Positions 41,363 through 53,282 of a stretch of 64,000 nt of DNA are shown piece after piece. Source of the stretch: Cladocopium goreaui (Eukaryota; Sar; Dinophyceae; Suessiales; Symbiodiniaceae); contig CAMXCT020000891.1 in assembly GCA_947184155.2 (NCBI GenBank), positions 596,501 through 660,500 on the forward strand, read 5' to 3'. The translations under genes and the position numbers were made by a program. Position 1 is the first letter of the stretch. The number at the start of each line of letters is the position of its first letter. The notes beneath the pieces were generated by a model. That model saw only the letters and a list, made by a program, of their open reading frames with translations. It searched no databases and was not told where the DNA came from.

Positions 41363-42719
41363 TAAACTGCCTATCTTTCTGTCTATCCAGCCATTCATCC
41401 ATCCACTTACTTCCAAATGTGCTTCGCGCCACAACGCCGTACACTTTTTCGACATCTCAACGTCCAAAAGTGCTCCGAGACCGACAGTTTTTAACACTTT
41501 TTACTTCCCTATGTGTCTATCTATGCGTCTTTTCATCCGTCAAGTTCTCTCTCCACCTGTCCTTCGATCTACCTCTTGACCTGTCGATCAATCTGTCTAG
41601 CCGCCACGTCGACAACAAAGCAATGCTGCTAGACTTCTGTTGGCAACATCAAAAACGAAGCAATTCTGCGAGACTGTCTCACTTTTTGCAGTTGAAAACA
41701 TCAAAAACGAAGCAATTCTGCGAGACTTCCTTCAAAAATGGAAAGTTGACCGTACAGCTGACGGCCTCGTACCAATGCGTTTTGCGATTTTTCCATGCCA
41801 TGTCTCTAAAGTACTGCGCCTGCCACGAAAAAGTTAGTCCAGGTCATACGAAATGGTGCACCTGTCACGAAAAAGCATCTTGGCATAGCTGATGATTTGA
41901 TACGCCAAAATGCAACCCCTCTCAGGAAATCAGCTCCTTGAGCTCCGAACATCTCTGCTAGGTGCCTCTTGTGCTGCGCCTGCCACGAAAAATGCATCTG
42001 TGCAGATCCTCTTCAAATCTCCCACGCCTGCCATCATTTTTGGAAATGCTACAACACCCTCACGTTTTAGTCACTTTTCAGTGGATGCACAATCCACTCC
42101 ACCTGCCACACAAAACGACGTCTGAACGTCCAAAATGCCTCCGAGACCCTCACTTTTAAACACTTTTGACTTCGAAATATGCTTCGCGCCACAACGCCGT
42201 GCACTTTTTCGACATCTCAACTTCCAAAAGTGCTCGAGACCGCTAGTTTTTAACACTTTTTACTTCCAAATGTGCTTCGCGCCACACCTCCGTGCACTTT
42301 TTCGTCATCTCAACTTCCAAAACTGCTCCGAACCCCTCAGTTTTTAACACATTTTACTTCCAAATGTGCTTCGCGCCACAACGCCGTGCACTTTTTCAAC
42401 ATCTCAACTTCCAAAAGTGGTCCGACGCTGAGGTGTTTTGTACCTTTTCACTTCGAAATCGGATTCGCGCCACAACGGAGTGCAACTTTTCATCTCTCAT
42501 CTCCCCAGATGTCTCCGCACCCGCCGCTTTAGCGAGCCTACTTTTCAACCCTCCGGAGCCACAAAACCACGAAAAAACACAGTGTTTTGGGACTTTCCTA
42601 CCTTTTCGCGCACCTGCATCTTCTTTCTTCTGATCTTTTCTATTCTGACACTTCTCCCTGCTGACTGCTTTTTCATCTCTCCATATTGTCGGAAGTTTGA
42701 CTTCTAAACTTCCTTCGAT
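41361..42719. repeat. Segmental duplicate, copy 2
   Basis: Direct copy of 33962-35526, shorter by about 200 bp because several 93-bp units are missing. Confidence 0.8.
42681..42719 (+). repeat. Conserved 39-bp terminus, copy 4
   Basis: Identical to copies 1 and 3; followed directly by (AT)n. Confidence 0.85.
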
Positions 42720-42755
42720 AATTATATATATATATACATATAATTATATATATAT

Positions 42756-42787
<32 letters not shown>

Positions 42788-42840
42788 CTGTCCATTCATC
42801 TATCTACCTATCTATCTGTCTATCTGTGTAAAAGTATAGT
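42720..42840. repeat. (AT)n and CTAT microsatellite
   Basis: Alternating TATATA/TGTATA, then a short CTAT/CTGT run, marking the right end of the repeat complex. Confidence 0.8.
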
Positions 42841-43700
42841 ACATGCATGTCAGTGTAAAGTAAAGGTCATAGGGAAAAGCAGATGTTTGTAGATGTTGAT
42901 TCTCGGTGGATGATGTGCAGACAAATTCAAGGAATAGAATAGACCGTATGGGAGATAGCAATCACATCAGGTTTGTGACATTCTCATCCTCCTCCGCCCA
43001 AAACATTCCACTGGTGACTTGTGTTCTTTCAACGAAGAGAGGGTTATGTTTGCCTATGTTTCGGCTCACATTTTGATGTGTTTGTTTGTCTTTGGTTGGC
43101 AATGTGACCCCGTTCACAATGCTTCCATTTTTCCGAGGGCTTCACAGCAGCAATTTGTCATATGGTGAAATCTTTAACATAAAAAGTGGCATGGAATCTG
43201 TGTCCATCGAATGCATTTACGAAAAAAAACAAACTTACCCTATCCCTGTTTGAGCTTGTTATATACCTATGGTCACGGATGTACACAATTTAAAAGTTGA
43301 GTTGTTTCCACGTACATCTTCTGCCAGCAACTGCTATGTAGGAGATTCAAAACCTGTAAATCACCCTCTGCAACGCAGACAAGTACTGTGATTCAAAATC
43401 CAGTCAGTGAAAGTTCGATCATTTTCGACGTTTGTTTGTTTTCTGCGTATCTGTTTGTTCTGCTTCTCAACTCAACCATCAGCTGCATCATCCAAGATCT
43501 TCCAACATTTCCAGATATGTTTTTCAGAAATAGTTAGCACCTGTGGCCAGGAGCAGATGATTTAAGTAACTTTTGGATGAGCAATTTGCCCGAATGGGGT
43601 CGCAGGAGGCGCAACGAGATTGTTTGACCTTGACCCAACCCACCTGGTGTTCACTTTGAATCAAGATAATCAAGGGTATGCGGTAAGTTCTGAAAAAAAA
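42841..43700. other. Intergenic DNA
   Basis: Unique sequence, no gene supported. Confidence 0.35.
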
Positions 43701-43706
43701 ACATGA

Positions 43707-43822
43707 TACCCTCTGGTAAATTAACATAGACCCTGAAAATAGCCATTGTTTAGTTGAAACATGTTGAAACTCATCTTCCAACCCCGACAACTGCCAGGGT
43801 CTATGTTAGTTTACCGGAGGTT
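43707..43822. repeat. MITE family A, copy 15
   Basis: Left TACCCTCTGGTAAATTAACA then TAGACCCTG; right CAGGGTCTATGTTAG then TTTACCGGAGGTTA. The inner arms differ from the usual CATAGCTATGG but match each other, so both arms changed together. Confidence 0.7.
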
Positions 43823-44870
43823 AACTTGTAGCCCTATAACCGGCCCTATGGGAGTTGCCTTTCCATGCCGTGGGATTTGCGGGCCGGGAGCTGATTTTTT
43901 TGGATGGAGCAATATTTGAAGGCCCATGCCAGGTCAAATCTTACAAACATATATTACTTATATCACTTACACTTTTTAATCTAGTTCATCATAGTTCATA
44001 TAAATTAATATAAATTAATATATATATAGTTCACTTGATATAAATTGATATATAGTTCATCATAGTTCATGTTTATTATATAGTCGTGAATATTCATGAA
44101 ATTATTGACAGTGTTGATCAGTGGTTGTAGTTCAACAAGTTTTTTAATATATTCATTATTTATTTTATTGACATTAATCAACCATAATTATATAGATTAT
44201 AGTATATTTCATTATTAGCATCATTAAGATTAATTATCATTAACATTAATCAACCATTAACTTATTATTAGTTCATGATTTCTACTACGAGGTTTGAATC
44301 CTAGGGGTGATGATCCCCAACGTTCATTAGTCTTCGGGGCTGGAAACACTAGGTCTTGGACCGTGGATGTTGGTTTAACCCCAGATTCAGCTTACCAGAT
44401 AGATTAATTATCCAGATGTTGGTTTAACCCCAGAATAGCACATATTGTTGTAGAGCATTGTTATTCGTTCCCTATGTTTGGATGCCTAGTGGATATTGAT
44501 CTAGTGACTAGCTGCTTAATATTCCAATGATTGCACTTACTGATATCCCGAACAATATACCCCGCACATATCGCAAAATTGGTTTCCCAAAAAAAACCAT
44601 GTCGATCACTGTTTTCCTATAAAAAGGCCTCACATTTGGCCAACAGTGGTGGTTATCCCATGAAGACTCACCATAGCTGATGTTCATAGCTGAACGTTCA
44701 CTTAAGTTCGGATTTTGACTCATCAAAATGCCGTACCAAAAAAGGCAACTGATGAATGTCCGAGTACAAATCCAAATTAAGAACATGCGCAGCTGATTCT
44801 CCAGCGAAAATTTCCACAAAGCATCCCAAGTTTTTTGTACAGAACCAATGATCTCAGAATTCAGAATTGG
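43823..44870. other. AT-rich intergenic DNA
   Basis: Includes an ATTAAT/TTCATAG-rich stretch at 43960-44280 with short direct repeats (TTAGTTCATAG type). No gene supported. Confidence 0.35.
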
Positions 44871-44873
44871 AGG

Positions 44874-44987
44874 AACCCTCTTGGTAAACTAACATAACTA
44901 TGGACAAATCCACCATTTTTTCTGGGAAAACTCACTATTTCAATGGCCAGCTATTCAATAGCAAACTGTTGACATAACCAGAGGGTA
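44874..44987. repeat. MITE family A, copy 16
   Basis: Left ACCCTCTTGGTAAACTAACA, right CTGTTGACATAACCAGAGGG. Confidence 0.65.
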
Positions 44988-45114
44988 CAGGAAATCCTTG
45001 AAAATTACTGGGAATATTCCCATTAAATCCCATTAAACCACCATTAAACCAACATTGCTGGGAAAACTGTGGCTTTCGTCATGTTTTCCCTCCCCGAAAC
45101 TGCGAGCGTTTTAG

Positions 45115-45222
45115 ACGTCCCAACTTTCCCTGGAAGGGGCCGTTCCCTGGACGGCTCGCACGGCACGGGCACGTCCCGGTCCGTGAGTCCTGAGGCCGGG
45201 CCATGGCGTGGAGCCGGGAAAG
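45115..45222 (+). CDS. Candidate exon, unidentified gene
   Basis: GC-rich, between GCGTTTTAG and GGGAAAG|GTGATG. Frame VPTFPGRGRSLDGSHGTGTS then RSVSPEAGPWRGAGK: Ser/Gly/Arg-rich, likely disordered. Starts in phase 1 and ends in phase 1. Upstream sequence in the same frame is also open, so the left limit is uncertain. Confidence 0.45.
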
Positions 45223-45338
45223 GTGATGTTGAAAATCCAAGGGCCAGATTAAAGGGTTACTGGGAAAATCATGGGAATATCATGGGAATGTTGAATATAT
45301 GGTTTTATATATGGGAAAATCATAAAAAAATATGGGAT

Positions 45339-45466
45339 TACCATCTGGTTATTTGTTACATAGCCATGGTTTTTTGATGGTCCTAATCGAAATAGATGAT
45401 TTTCCCAGCTAGAAACCTCCATTTATGGTTGGGATTTTCCATGGCTATGTTAAATTACCAGATGAT
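45339..45466. repeat. MITE family A, copy 17 (TTATTTGTTACATAGCC subtype)
   Basis: Left TACCATCTGGTTATTTGTTA, right GCTATGTTAAATTACCAGAT. Confidence 0.65.
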
Positions 45467-45650
45467 ATATGACTTCAATAATTATAATTATATGATATGG
45501 ATCGATATGGGTGTCATTCGTATTTCTGGTAAGTTTATTCTTGTAAGCCTAAAATCAACATCATGAACTAATTTGTTGATTCATCAGTTGATTTTATAAG
45601 CCCTCAAATCAACTCATATCATCTTATTCCCGGGCAAGATGCATCGCAAC

Positions 45651-45737
45651 TTTGGGGGTCAGCCATCCGACCTTACGACCACAGGCACCTTCGAGGCAAC
45701 CATCGCTTGGAGATCTCCAATCATCCAGGGTTCCAAA
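45651..45737 (+). CDS. Candidate exon, unidentified gene
   Basis: Frame with higher G/C third positions reads MHRNFGGQPSDLTTTGTFEA then TIAWRSPIIQ, followed by CCAG|GGTTCC. A second frame is open. Product unknown. Confidence 0.35.
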
Positions 45738-46184
45738 CTCGGCCGAATTTTCTTGGGGCTATATCAATGGCCATGACTCAGGAACCGATTGATTGGAGGT
45801 ACCTACCATATGTCAGGGCTATTTTTTAAGTCTAAATTTCAGGGAATATCCCCACAAAATATGGTCTTATATGGTACTAACGTACCTCCATTTTAGGATC
45901 CTGAAATTCCATGAAATTCCCATTGACTATAGATTCAGTAAATGATCAGCACTTCGACGGGGAAAACCCATTTTTTGAATTCTTCAGGGTTTATTCCGGG
46001 GCTTGATTCCCCACAAGGGCCATCCCTCAAACCAATGGAGCTTCACGGGAGATGGTTGGCTGGGTAAAGCTTTTGGCCGGGCCGATGTTGGGGCACGAAA
46101 TACATAAACAATACAACTTACATATAATTTGTTTGTGCCAAATGATCAAACATGATTGAAATCGCAAGTAACTTCAAGTTTGGG

Positions 46185-46330
46185 TTTGAGCCCCTCTGGA
46201 ACCAGATACCATCGCACAGCACTCACCAAGGGGCGCGGATGGTCTGGCTCAGTCGTGTCCAGTCTGGAACCCCAGCCTAGTTGGATGGGCAGAGGAGGGG
46301 CTGAACAGAGATCCGTTTGTCTGAACACGT
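46185..46330 (+). CDS. Candidate exon, unidentified gene
   Basis: GC-rich patch, two frames open on the plus strand (GLSPSGTRYHRTALTKGRGW or PLEPDTIAQHSPRGADGLAQ). Codon bias does not decide. Confidence 0.35.
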
Positions 46331-46791
46331 TGGAAAATGCTGGGAAAGCATATTACCCAAACAAATCCAATGTGGTTTCCTAAAATGGGGGATCCCCAAG
46401 TCATCATGGTTGTTAAATGTTGTTCATCTATACTGAGTCATGGTCTAATGACTGGATGATTTGGGGGTACCACCATGGATTGGAAACCTAATGAAACCTC
46501 CATTTATTGTTTGGTGAGGTCGTTATGATGGACCCATTCCCATAAAGTCCCATAATCCTGTAACTCAAAGTGTCCCAAGTCCAAGGCCGCTTGGGCAAAC
46601 CTTCATGTTTCATACAATGCTGCAATTCAGGGTTGAATGCTAAAATCAATGGATGTACTCATATAAACTCTCTTCCATGGTTTTGGGGGTGTATGTGCAC
46701 TATTATGTTTTTTTTTTTACCAGTACAAATTTGTCATAAATTGTCTAGATCTCTGATTTTATGCTCCATGTGTTCCACAGTTTACCAGCCA

Positions 46792-47021
46792 GTTGGGATG
46801 ATAATTTCATGATCCCCTCGATAGAGACTAGCGAGCCGAGCTCTAGATCGCTCCGAGGTGCTGGTGGCCCCCAGGGAGCTGGCGCCAACGAGGGCGAGAT
46901 TTGTTTGTTTGGAATGAGTAGCGATGAAGAGGCCGGCTCCTGGGGAACCCCCCCGGGCCCCCGTTCGAAGCGGTTAAAATTCGAGGTTGGGGACTGGCGG
47001 ATTGACGGATTGGATTTCTGA
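46792..47021 (+). CDS. Candidate 3'-terminal exon, unidentified gene
   Basis: Reads SIETSEPSSRSLRGAGGPQG, EICLFGMSSDEEAGSWGTPP, RSKRLKFEVGDWRIDGLDF and stops at TGA 47019-47021. The left limit could be after TTTACCAG (46791) or CGATAG (46824). Acidic and basic Ser-rich patches suggest a nuclear or regulatory tail; no domain recognised. Probably continues the gene of exons 45115-46330. Confidence 0.45.
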
Positions 47022-47639
47022 GGCCCAGCCAGTTGGAAGATGTTACGTTTGTTAGTTGAAAAACCCATGAACTATAGCTATATCACGCTATATCATGCTA
47101 TATGGTATATATCCCCCCTAAACCCAAACGTTAAGCAAGTGATGTGCGTCAACTTGGGTATCGTAGACCGGGGCCTCACCTTGTACCGTTCCAACCAACC
47201 TGTAGTTATATTGACCATAGACCCTAGTTAGCTTACATGGTCACAAAGCAACTTACCTATCCGCGCCCGAGAACATGTATGTATATAATTACACATAATT
47301 ATAAATATATAATAATACATATAATATATATATATATGTATATGTATATTATACGTGTCTCATGGTATTGTGGGTTTATTTGCTAAACTTAAACCGTCTC
47401 ATGGTGCAGAACCTATCCTGTTGGTTTGACATGTGCTTTTAGGGTCAAGTTTCTTACACTTCAGAGGCGCACGTGTTGTGTTTTCTTTCCTTTAGCAGGA
47501 CAAAGATGCTGCGACTGAGGATGACTTGGACAGGAGCGCCCACTTGTTGACTCGCATTGATCGGGGTTTTTGATCCCTACAAGGTGGTGCACCCAGTTCC
47601 AAGTTGCTTCATACAACCCACCCTAACATACCCTAAGTA

Positions 47640-47790
47640 TGGATAATTATACATATATATATAATATATATAATATATAATATATATATATATAATATAT
47701 AATATATATAATATATATATAATATATAATATATATATAATATAATATATATATATAATATTATATATATAATATTATATATATCTACCG
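47640..47790. repeat. (ATATAATAT)n tract
   Basis: About 150 bp of pure A/T in a 9-16 bp pattern. Confidence 0.85.
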
Positions 47791-48580
47791 TAAAGCCTAG
47801 TTTTTACCTACGTTAAGCTGAACTAAATCAACTTGGCATTGCGCATTGGGGGCATCTCTGATGATTTTTAGCACCAAGATCAGATATCGAATGGGATACC
47901 GGAGAATTTGAGTGAATTAAATGCTGTCATCAAACCAGATGACATTTAATTCATATTTTATGACATTCAACTGGAATGAATTAAATCCAAAATAATATAT
48001 TTACCAATTTTTCCCAATATATTATTTATACACAGGAACATAGGCATAGCTAGGTTTTTGCTGTTCTAATTGATATTATGTAGATATGGACCGCGATATT
48101 CTCGACTATTCCTGGCTTGTCCTTCCTAGTGAAATCATGTGTCCTACTAGTTACGAAGGCTGTGGTCCACGGAACAGATGCAAGCGCCAAACAAACTATG
48201 GACAGATTGGTGGAACAACCATGGCAAATCTTAGATACCGCAATTTTTGTTGATGTTTTGCTCTCATCACTTGATCATATGGCATCCATAACAGGGGGAT
48301 CCCCAAAAATGGTTGGTTTATTGTGGAAAATCATATCAAAATGGATGATTTAGGGGGTACCCCCATTTCAGGAAACCTCCATATATCCCCAGTTCAGCAG
48401 TTGATTTAGCCAGCCAATCGGAGAAACCAATGAAATGGAGATCATGAGTGGAGAATGGCTAAATGATGCGGAGATCATGGGCGTAATAGATAACATGCTA
48501 GTGGAAAACCAGCATTTTCACATAGCAAGATGATCTTCACATAGGGCATTGATGTTTCAGTAGCGAAAGATATGGACTAC
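47791..48580. other. Intergenic DNA
   Basis: No gene supported. A loose inverted pair AGGGGGATCCCC / GGGGGTACCCCC lies at 48295-48366. Confidence 0.35.
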
Positions 48581-48628
48581 CTGAACTTTGATGATGGCAA
48601 TGGATGGCAATGGTGATTCAACTCAACA

Positions 48629-49066
48629 ATGTTCATGCGAGATTGGGGAACTAAGCAGCAAGGGAAAATGGACAACTGTGGGCATTTCATGGGAGTTCCT
48701 CAGTGCACTATCCGCAAGGTCAGAAGTTTGGAGATTGTGGCATATTGTGGCCCCCTATCAACCCTTCTCAGAATGAGTCATAGGTACAACAAGAAGGACA
48801 ATAAAGGATCAGGCTCTTTTCAGTTTGAGGACTTGACCGTCATAGTCTCCACTGCTGTTTATGAAATCCACGGCATCCTCCCCACTGGGCATGCCCTTGA
48901 CTCAAGCCCCCCCATCTCAAGTGACTCACAGTTTAGAAGAATCAGGGGGTTTAAGAAATCACAGGAGCATGAGGATATGTCAAGAATTGTCAAGAGCCAC
49001 TTAAAACTACATTTTTTGGTGGAGGGACATCTAGAAGTTGCATGTTATGTTATGATCCCTAGCTAA
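48629..49066 (+). CDS. Open frame of 145 codons, uncertain
   Basis: A continuous frame longer than expected by chance in this AT-rich stretch. It contains RYNKKDNKGSGSFQFEDLTV and FKKSQEHEDMSRIVKSHLKL. No splice-like limits, no motif and weak G/C third-position bias, so it may be a decayed insertion or chance. Confidence 0.2.
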   Translation: MFMRDWGTKQQGKMDNCGHFMGVPQCTIRKVRSLEIVAYCGPLSTLLRMSHRYNKKDNKGSGSFQFEDLTVIVSTAVYEIHGILPTGHALDSSPPISSDSQFRRIRGFKKSQEHEDMSRIVKSHLKLHFLVEGHLEVACYVMIPS

Positions 49067-49152
49067 TTGTTCCTCAATAGTGTGGTGATTCAACATCTCG
49101 GTTCTTGAAGAGTAATTATGGATTGATTCAAGGAAAATCGACAGGACACCCC

Positions 49153-49259
49153 TACCCTTTGGTAAACATACAAAAACTATGGAAAAATCCACCATTTTTA
49201 ATGGGAAAACTCACTATAAATGGCCATTTTCAATAGCTATGTTAGTTTACCAGAGGGTA
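49153..49259. repeat. MITE family A, copy 18
   Basis: Close to consensus: TACCCTTTGGTAAACATAC at left, CTATGTTAGTTTACCAGAGG at right, with CACTATAAATGGCCATTTT in the centre; nearly the same as copy 1. Confidence 0.8.
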
Positions 49260-49825
49260 TCTTTTATGGGCAAAACCATGGTTTCTAGTTCAGAGTGAGA
49301 TTAGATCGTCGCAGTGCAGGAATGTAGTCGCCTCAGCAATCATGGAGGCTTCGCTCGGGCATGTTTGTTGGTGGGTACAAGTGGGTACATATTCCATTAG
49401 TTGTTATCTTCAGAGGTTTTTGTCGGTTGAATCCTTCTTTTTCATCTGTTGGTAATTCCCAGGTTTGTCGGCTTGATTCCTTTGTATAGGTAGAATTCCA
49501 TGTCTTGCTGGTGTGATGCTTGTTTGCAGTTGATGAACATGATCATTTTCAGCTGGCGGACGCCCCGAATTTTGGCAGTAAACCCATATTGTGTGCGGGT
49601 TAACCCTTCATCTTTACAGGCCAAATAACAAAGTTTGATCAATTTTGCAAAATTGAACCTTGATCTTCAGACGACACCATCATTTTCTGATGGTGCCATG
49701 TTAAAATGATGTTAAAATGATGTTAAAACCATGCTAAAACCACCATTTCTGACTGTCCAATCGCCCATTTTTCCATGGCAAAGGCCCATGGCAAAATGGC
49801 AAAATCACCCGGGTTTCGTCGCCAG

Positions 49826-49905
49826 GGTGGAGGGGGCGGGGCCTTTGCCACCGCGAGTCGCATGGACGCCGCGAAACTGGCCGGGACGTGTTCGGGGTGT
49901 GTTCG
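49826..49905 (+). CDS. GC-rich candidate exon
   Basis: Between TTTCGTCGCCAG and TGTTCG|GTGAAT. One frame reads GGGGGAFATASRMDAAKLAG. The minus strand is open too. Product unknown. Confidence 0.35.
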
Positions 49906-50402
49906 GTGAATGTCGTGGGGAGCTGGGTGACAAGCAGCAAAAACTGGTGGTTTATATGGCAAAATTGATGTAAAGCACTGGGAAAAGCCTCTGGAAAAGT
50001 TGGAGAATCGTCTAGAAAGGTTGGAACATCATCTCAAATAAGGAAAATCGTCGAAAAAATTATGAGAATTGAGCAGCAAACATAAGGATGTTATGGGATT
50101 TTATTGAAACGTGTCAAAAGAATCTAAGCATGGTGGTTTTAAGAGGAACAGATCCTTTCCCGCCGGTGGAGGTTGTGGTTGAACCAAAACCCTAACCCAG
50201 TGGTTGGTTGCCTAATAAACGGGTTAGCTCCTTTGAACATTCAGCATTAAATGATGATAAGTAGTGCAAGAAACTGGCACCTCTGTTTTCCCCGAGGGTT
50301 TTTTTGTTGATAGGGACAGCTGAGATCGAATTGGGATGATTATAATGATATATGATTATATGTGGGATCAAATAATCAATCAGAAAGTATAAAACATTAT
50401 AA

Positions 50403-50496
50403 CTGGTTGGTGGTTTGGAACATTTTTTCATATATTGGGAAGAATAATCCCAACTGACTTTCATATTTTTCACAGGGGTTCAACCCCACCAACCAG
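50403..50496. repeat. MITE family B, copy 2
   Basis: CTGGTTGGTGGTTTGGAACA at left; CAACCCCACCAACCAG at right; CATATATTGGGAAGA and AATCCCAACTGACTTT inside. Confidence 0.7.
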
Positions 50497-50655
50497 ATAA
50501 GATATTGAGTAAGACATGGGAACTAAAATGATTTAACATTATCTACCAGATTTAACCCTCCCACTTCAAACAAAACAACGCTGGCATTTCATCCCTTCTT
50601 CCGCTGGCCTATCTACAATTGGTCTGGGGTGACCACCAACCATAGGCATCCATAG

Positions 50656-50712
50656 GCTTACTTGGTGGTGCGTCCTGTTGGTGAAAAAGTTCGAATTGTG
50701 GTTATAAATGGG
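50656..50712 (+). CDS. Candidate exon, unidentified gene
   Basis: Between GCATCCATAG and a near-ideal donor GGG|GTAAGTATG. Frame AYLVVRPVGEKVRIVVING, phase 0 at both ends, in phase with the next candidate. Confidence 0.45.
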
Positions 50713-50971
50713 GTAAGTATGTTTCCTCCACTCATAATGTTGGTTATCACCTGCTTATTTCGGGGTTTGAGGTGCACCCAGATATGCTTGAAAACGGAAA
50801 TTCTCATTGACATCGATATGTATACATTATTGTTCATAGACATTTATCGATCTTTAATGATTTATTTATAGATGATGTCAGTATTTCCCAAGAAAAGCAA
50901 ATAGATTTTACATGATTTTACAATATCTAGAGAGAATATGGTGACTTTCTCGCCCTTGAGAGTGTTCGCAG

Positions 50972-51061
50972 CGCCAGGGCTTCCCGGACTTTGAATCGGA
51001 TGGCCAGCCGTCCATCTCAAGGAGGAATTCCGACTCACAGGCCAAACGGATGGACAAATGA
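50972..51061 (+). CDS. Candidate 3'-terminal exon, unidentified gene
   Basis: After GTGTTCGCAG. Frame RQGFPDFESDGQPSISRRNS then DSQAKRMDK and TGA at 51059-51061; phase 0 matches exon 50656-50712. A GA-type donor (ATG|GACAAA) could make it internal instead. Confidence 0.45.
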   Translation, partial: RQGFPDFESDGQPSISRRNSDSQAKRMDK

Positions 51062-51474
51062 AACTTAGCGAATCTTAGCGATAGAGAAAACGGTGACATC
51101 ATGGGGGTTTCAACTTTTTTTCTGGCATATAGACTTTTATGATAAGGAAAATGGATCCTGGATATGGAGAGAAAAGCCGCTGTCACATGGTGATACACCG
51201 CTAGGGGACGACTAGTACAATATTCGATGGCGTTCTTTCACGGGGATTGTGAATGGATTGGGTCATATAAATCGTAGCACTATCGTGATTAGTAATTCAC
51301 TAAGCGCTATAGATTATAACTGGGAAAACAAATCTGGCGGAATTCCTAAACACTATTATCCCAACACACATATATATATATATAACTGGGATTTCATCAC
51401 TTATTGCCAACATTTAAAGTGAATAACTGTTGTTTTTTAATTACCAAACACCATTTTTTGGGTAGAGGTCCGCA

Positions 51475-51600
51475 CGCGCAGGGCGCATCTCCCAAAGCCA
51501 TGTTTTCACCTTTGATCGTCCGGGAGCTGAGCGTGGACAGAAGTGGACAGAAGGTGGACAGAAGGTGGACAGAAGGGAATGAAAACCTGGGAACCTGGGA
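51475..51600. repeat. GC-rich patch with a 12-bp tandem repeat
   Basis: Four units of GTGGACAGAAG(G) at 51532-51578, next to a partly open GC-rich stretch (GPHAQGASPKAMFSPLIVRE) that could be an exon. Confidence 0.5.
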
Positions 51601-52120
51601 TTTCCATAGGAAAATCACCTTTGAAAGGGAATGAATCAGCCGTTATTTAGGGTTTGGAAGTATGGAATTAATGTGGGGATATATTTTTAGCATTTTTTAG
51701 CTGATGAATGATTGGTGGTACTGATTTGCCGGGCATTATGGATTTACCCGCTACCTATAGTCACGTTTGATTTGGAAAATGAGGTGGTACTCGTACTGGT
51801 ATGTTTTTAAAGCCAAGGATCTTGGGGTACCCTATTTTCAGACAAACTCACTCGGAGGTTCTAGCTGGGTAGTTGCAGGACATTGCAGGACTTAAAAGAT
51901 CTATCAGCACTAGAAGTTTCGTCATACTTTGCAGTTATTGATTTTGCGCATTCCATCCCCGTGTTCTTCCTTTTCATCAATCCACATTTCCAGCCAAAAC
52001 GGCTACGGCAAAATCATACAAATCAGTCAAAAATCAAGCCACTTTTTAAACAAGTAAGATTCCCATGCCCATTTAGGATCTGTCAATTTGTTCTTCCCAT
52101 TCCTAACTTTACATCCTGGA

Positions 52121-52245
52121 TACCCACCGGTAATTTGTTACATAGCTATTGTTTCAATGGCCCATTTAGTTCGTTCATTTACCCCAAAAAAAAATAGCAT
52201 ATGGTGATTTTCCATAGTTTTCTCATAGTTTTCTGTAAATTTACC
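52121..52245. repeat. MITE family A, copy 19, degenerate
   Basis: Left TACCCACCGGTAATTTGTTA, right TTTTCCATAGTTTTC ... GTAAATTTACC. Confidence 0.4.
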
Positions 52246-52269
52246 AAATTTTGAGGATATCTGCTGCAG

Positions 52270-52404
52270 TTCCGTTCCAAACCTCCCAAGCCGTGGCCGG
52301 CGCCGGCTTCAGGCCCAGCTGAATCCATTTCAACCGCCGCCCAGCATGGACTTGCCCGAAGCGGGTGCGAGGGCCTGGAGCGGGCCAAGACACCGACCGA
52401 TTGA
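52270..52404 (+). CDS. Candidate 3'-terminal exon, unidentified gene
   Basis: GC-rich after ATCTGCTGCAG. Frame FRSKPPKPWPAPASGPAESI, STAAQHGLARSGCEGLERAK, then TPTD and TGA at 52402-52404, mostly G/C at third positions. Pro/Ala-rich, likely disordered. Could end earlier at a GA-type donor. Good coding signal, no domain. Confidence 0.5.
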   Translation, partial: FRSKPPKPWPAPASGPAESISTAAQHGLARSGCEGLERAKTPTD

Positions 52405-52504
52405 TGGCTTCGGAGGCGATTTTTTATGGATCCAGTTGGGAATATAAGATATGGGATGGGATAAGATTATGGTTAAACTGTATATGATGGGACATTACAT
52501 ATAA

Positions 52505-52570
52505 TATAATATAATATATATATATATATATATACTACTATATATATATAATCATATATATATATGTTGG
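52505..52570. repeat. (AT)n microsatellite
   Basis: ATATAATATA passing into TATATATA; similar short tracts at 52910-52925 and 53155-53215. Confidence 0.8.
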
Positions 52571-53282
52571 TCACCATCCAACCAATTGGGAATCTACTAT
52601 TGACCAGCCAGAATATCATATTGATAATTTTTAGTGTTTCTTTGAATGGGCGGTCTGTATCCTCCATCAAACCAGCATAGATACAAAAATCCACCCAGGT
52701 TCTACACCTCCATGGCTCGCTCGTGGATGTCCCAGCTTGCCATGTTTGATTATCAGAGGGTATAAACCAATATTCCGTTGATATCCCATATGACAACCGT
52801 TCTATACCATCAAATCCAGGTTCTCATCCAATTTCCGTATACTTCAATTATCTTCAATCCGCATTTGTTTTCCCTATATTCCAGAATCATCCCAAGTTAA
52901 TAACATTTATATATATATATATATATCCCATTTATATCATTTTATATCCATTTAAATCTATTTATATCGCATTTATATCCGCTATCTCATTTTTATCCCA
53001 TAGATCATTTTCCTTGGTAAAGCATGGGATAGCGGCAACTGATCCTCCAAATTTCTTCCGGCCCAGATCCCGGTGTAGAGGAGGCGCATGTTTTCTTGTT
53101 GCGGCCTGGGGGTGATACCTCCAATTGGGGGTGCAAAATGATGTATGTATACATATATTGTATATATATATATATATGTATGTATGTATATCAAATATAT
53201 ATATATACATATATATGTACCAAAAATCAATCGATATCATATTGGTCACGTAACATTCCGTAACATTAGTTTATAACCCATA

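Noticed and set aside
53067..53111. PGVEEAH as the end of a second GST copy
   Set aside because: Resembles GST's PGFEEAH, but no other GST exon was found in 42-57 kb.
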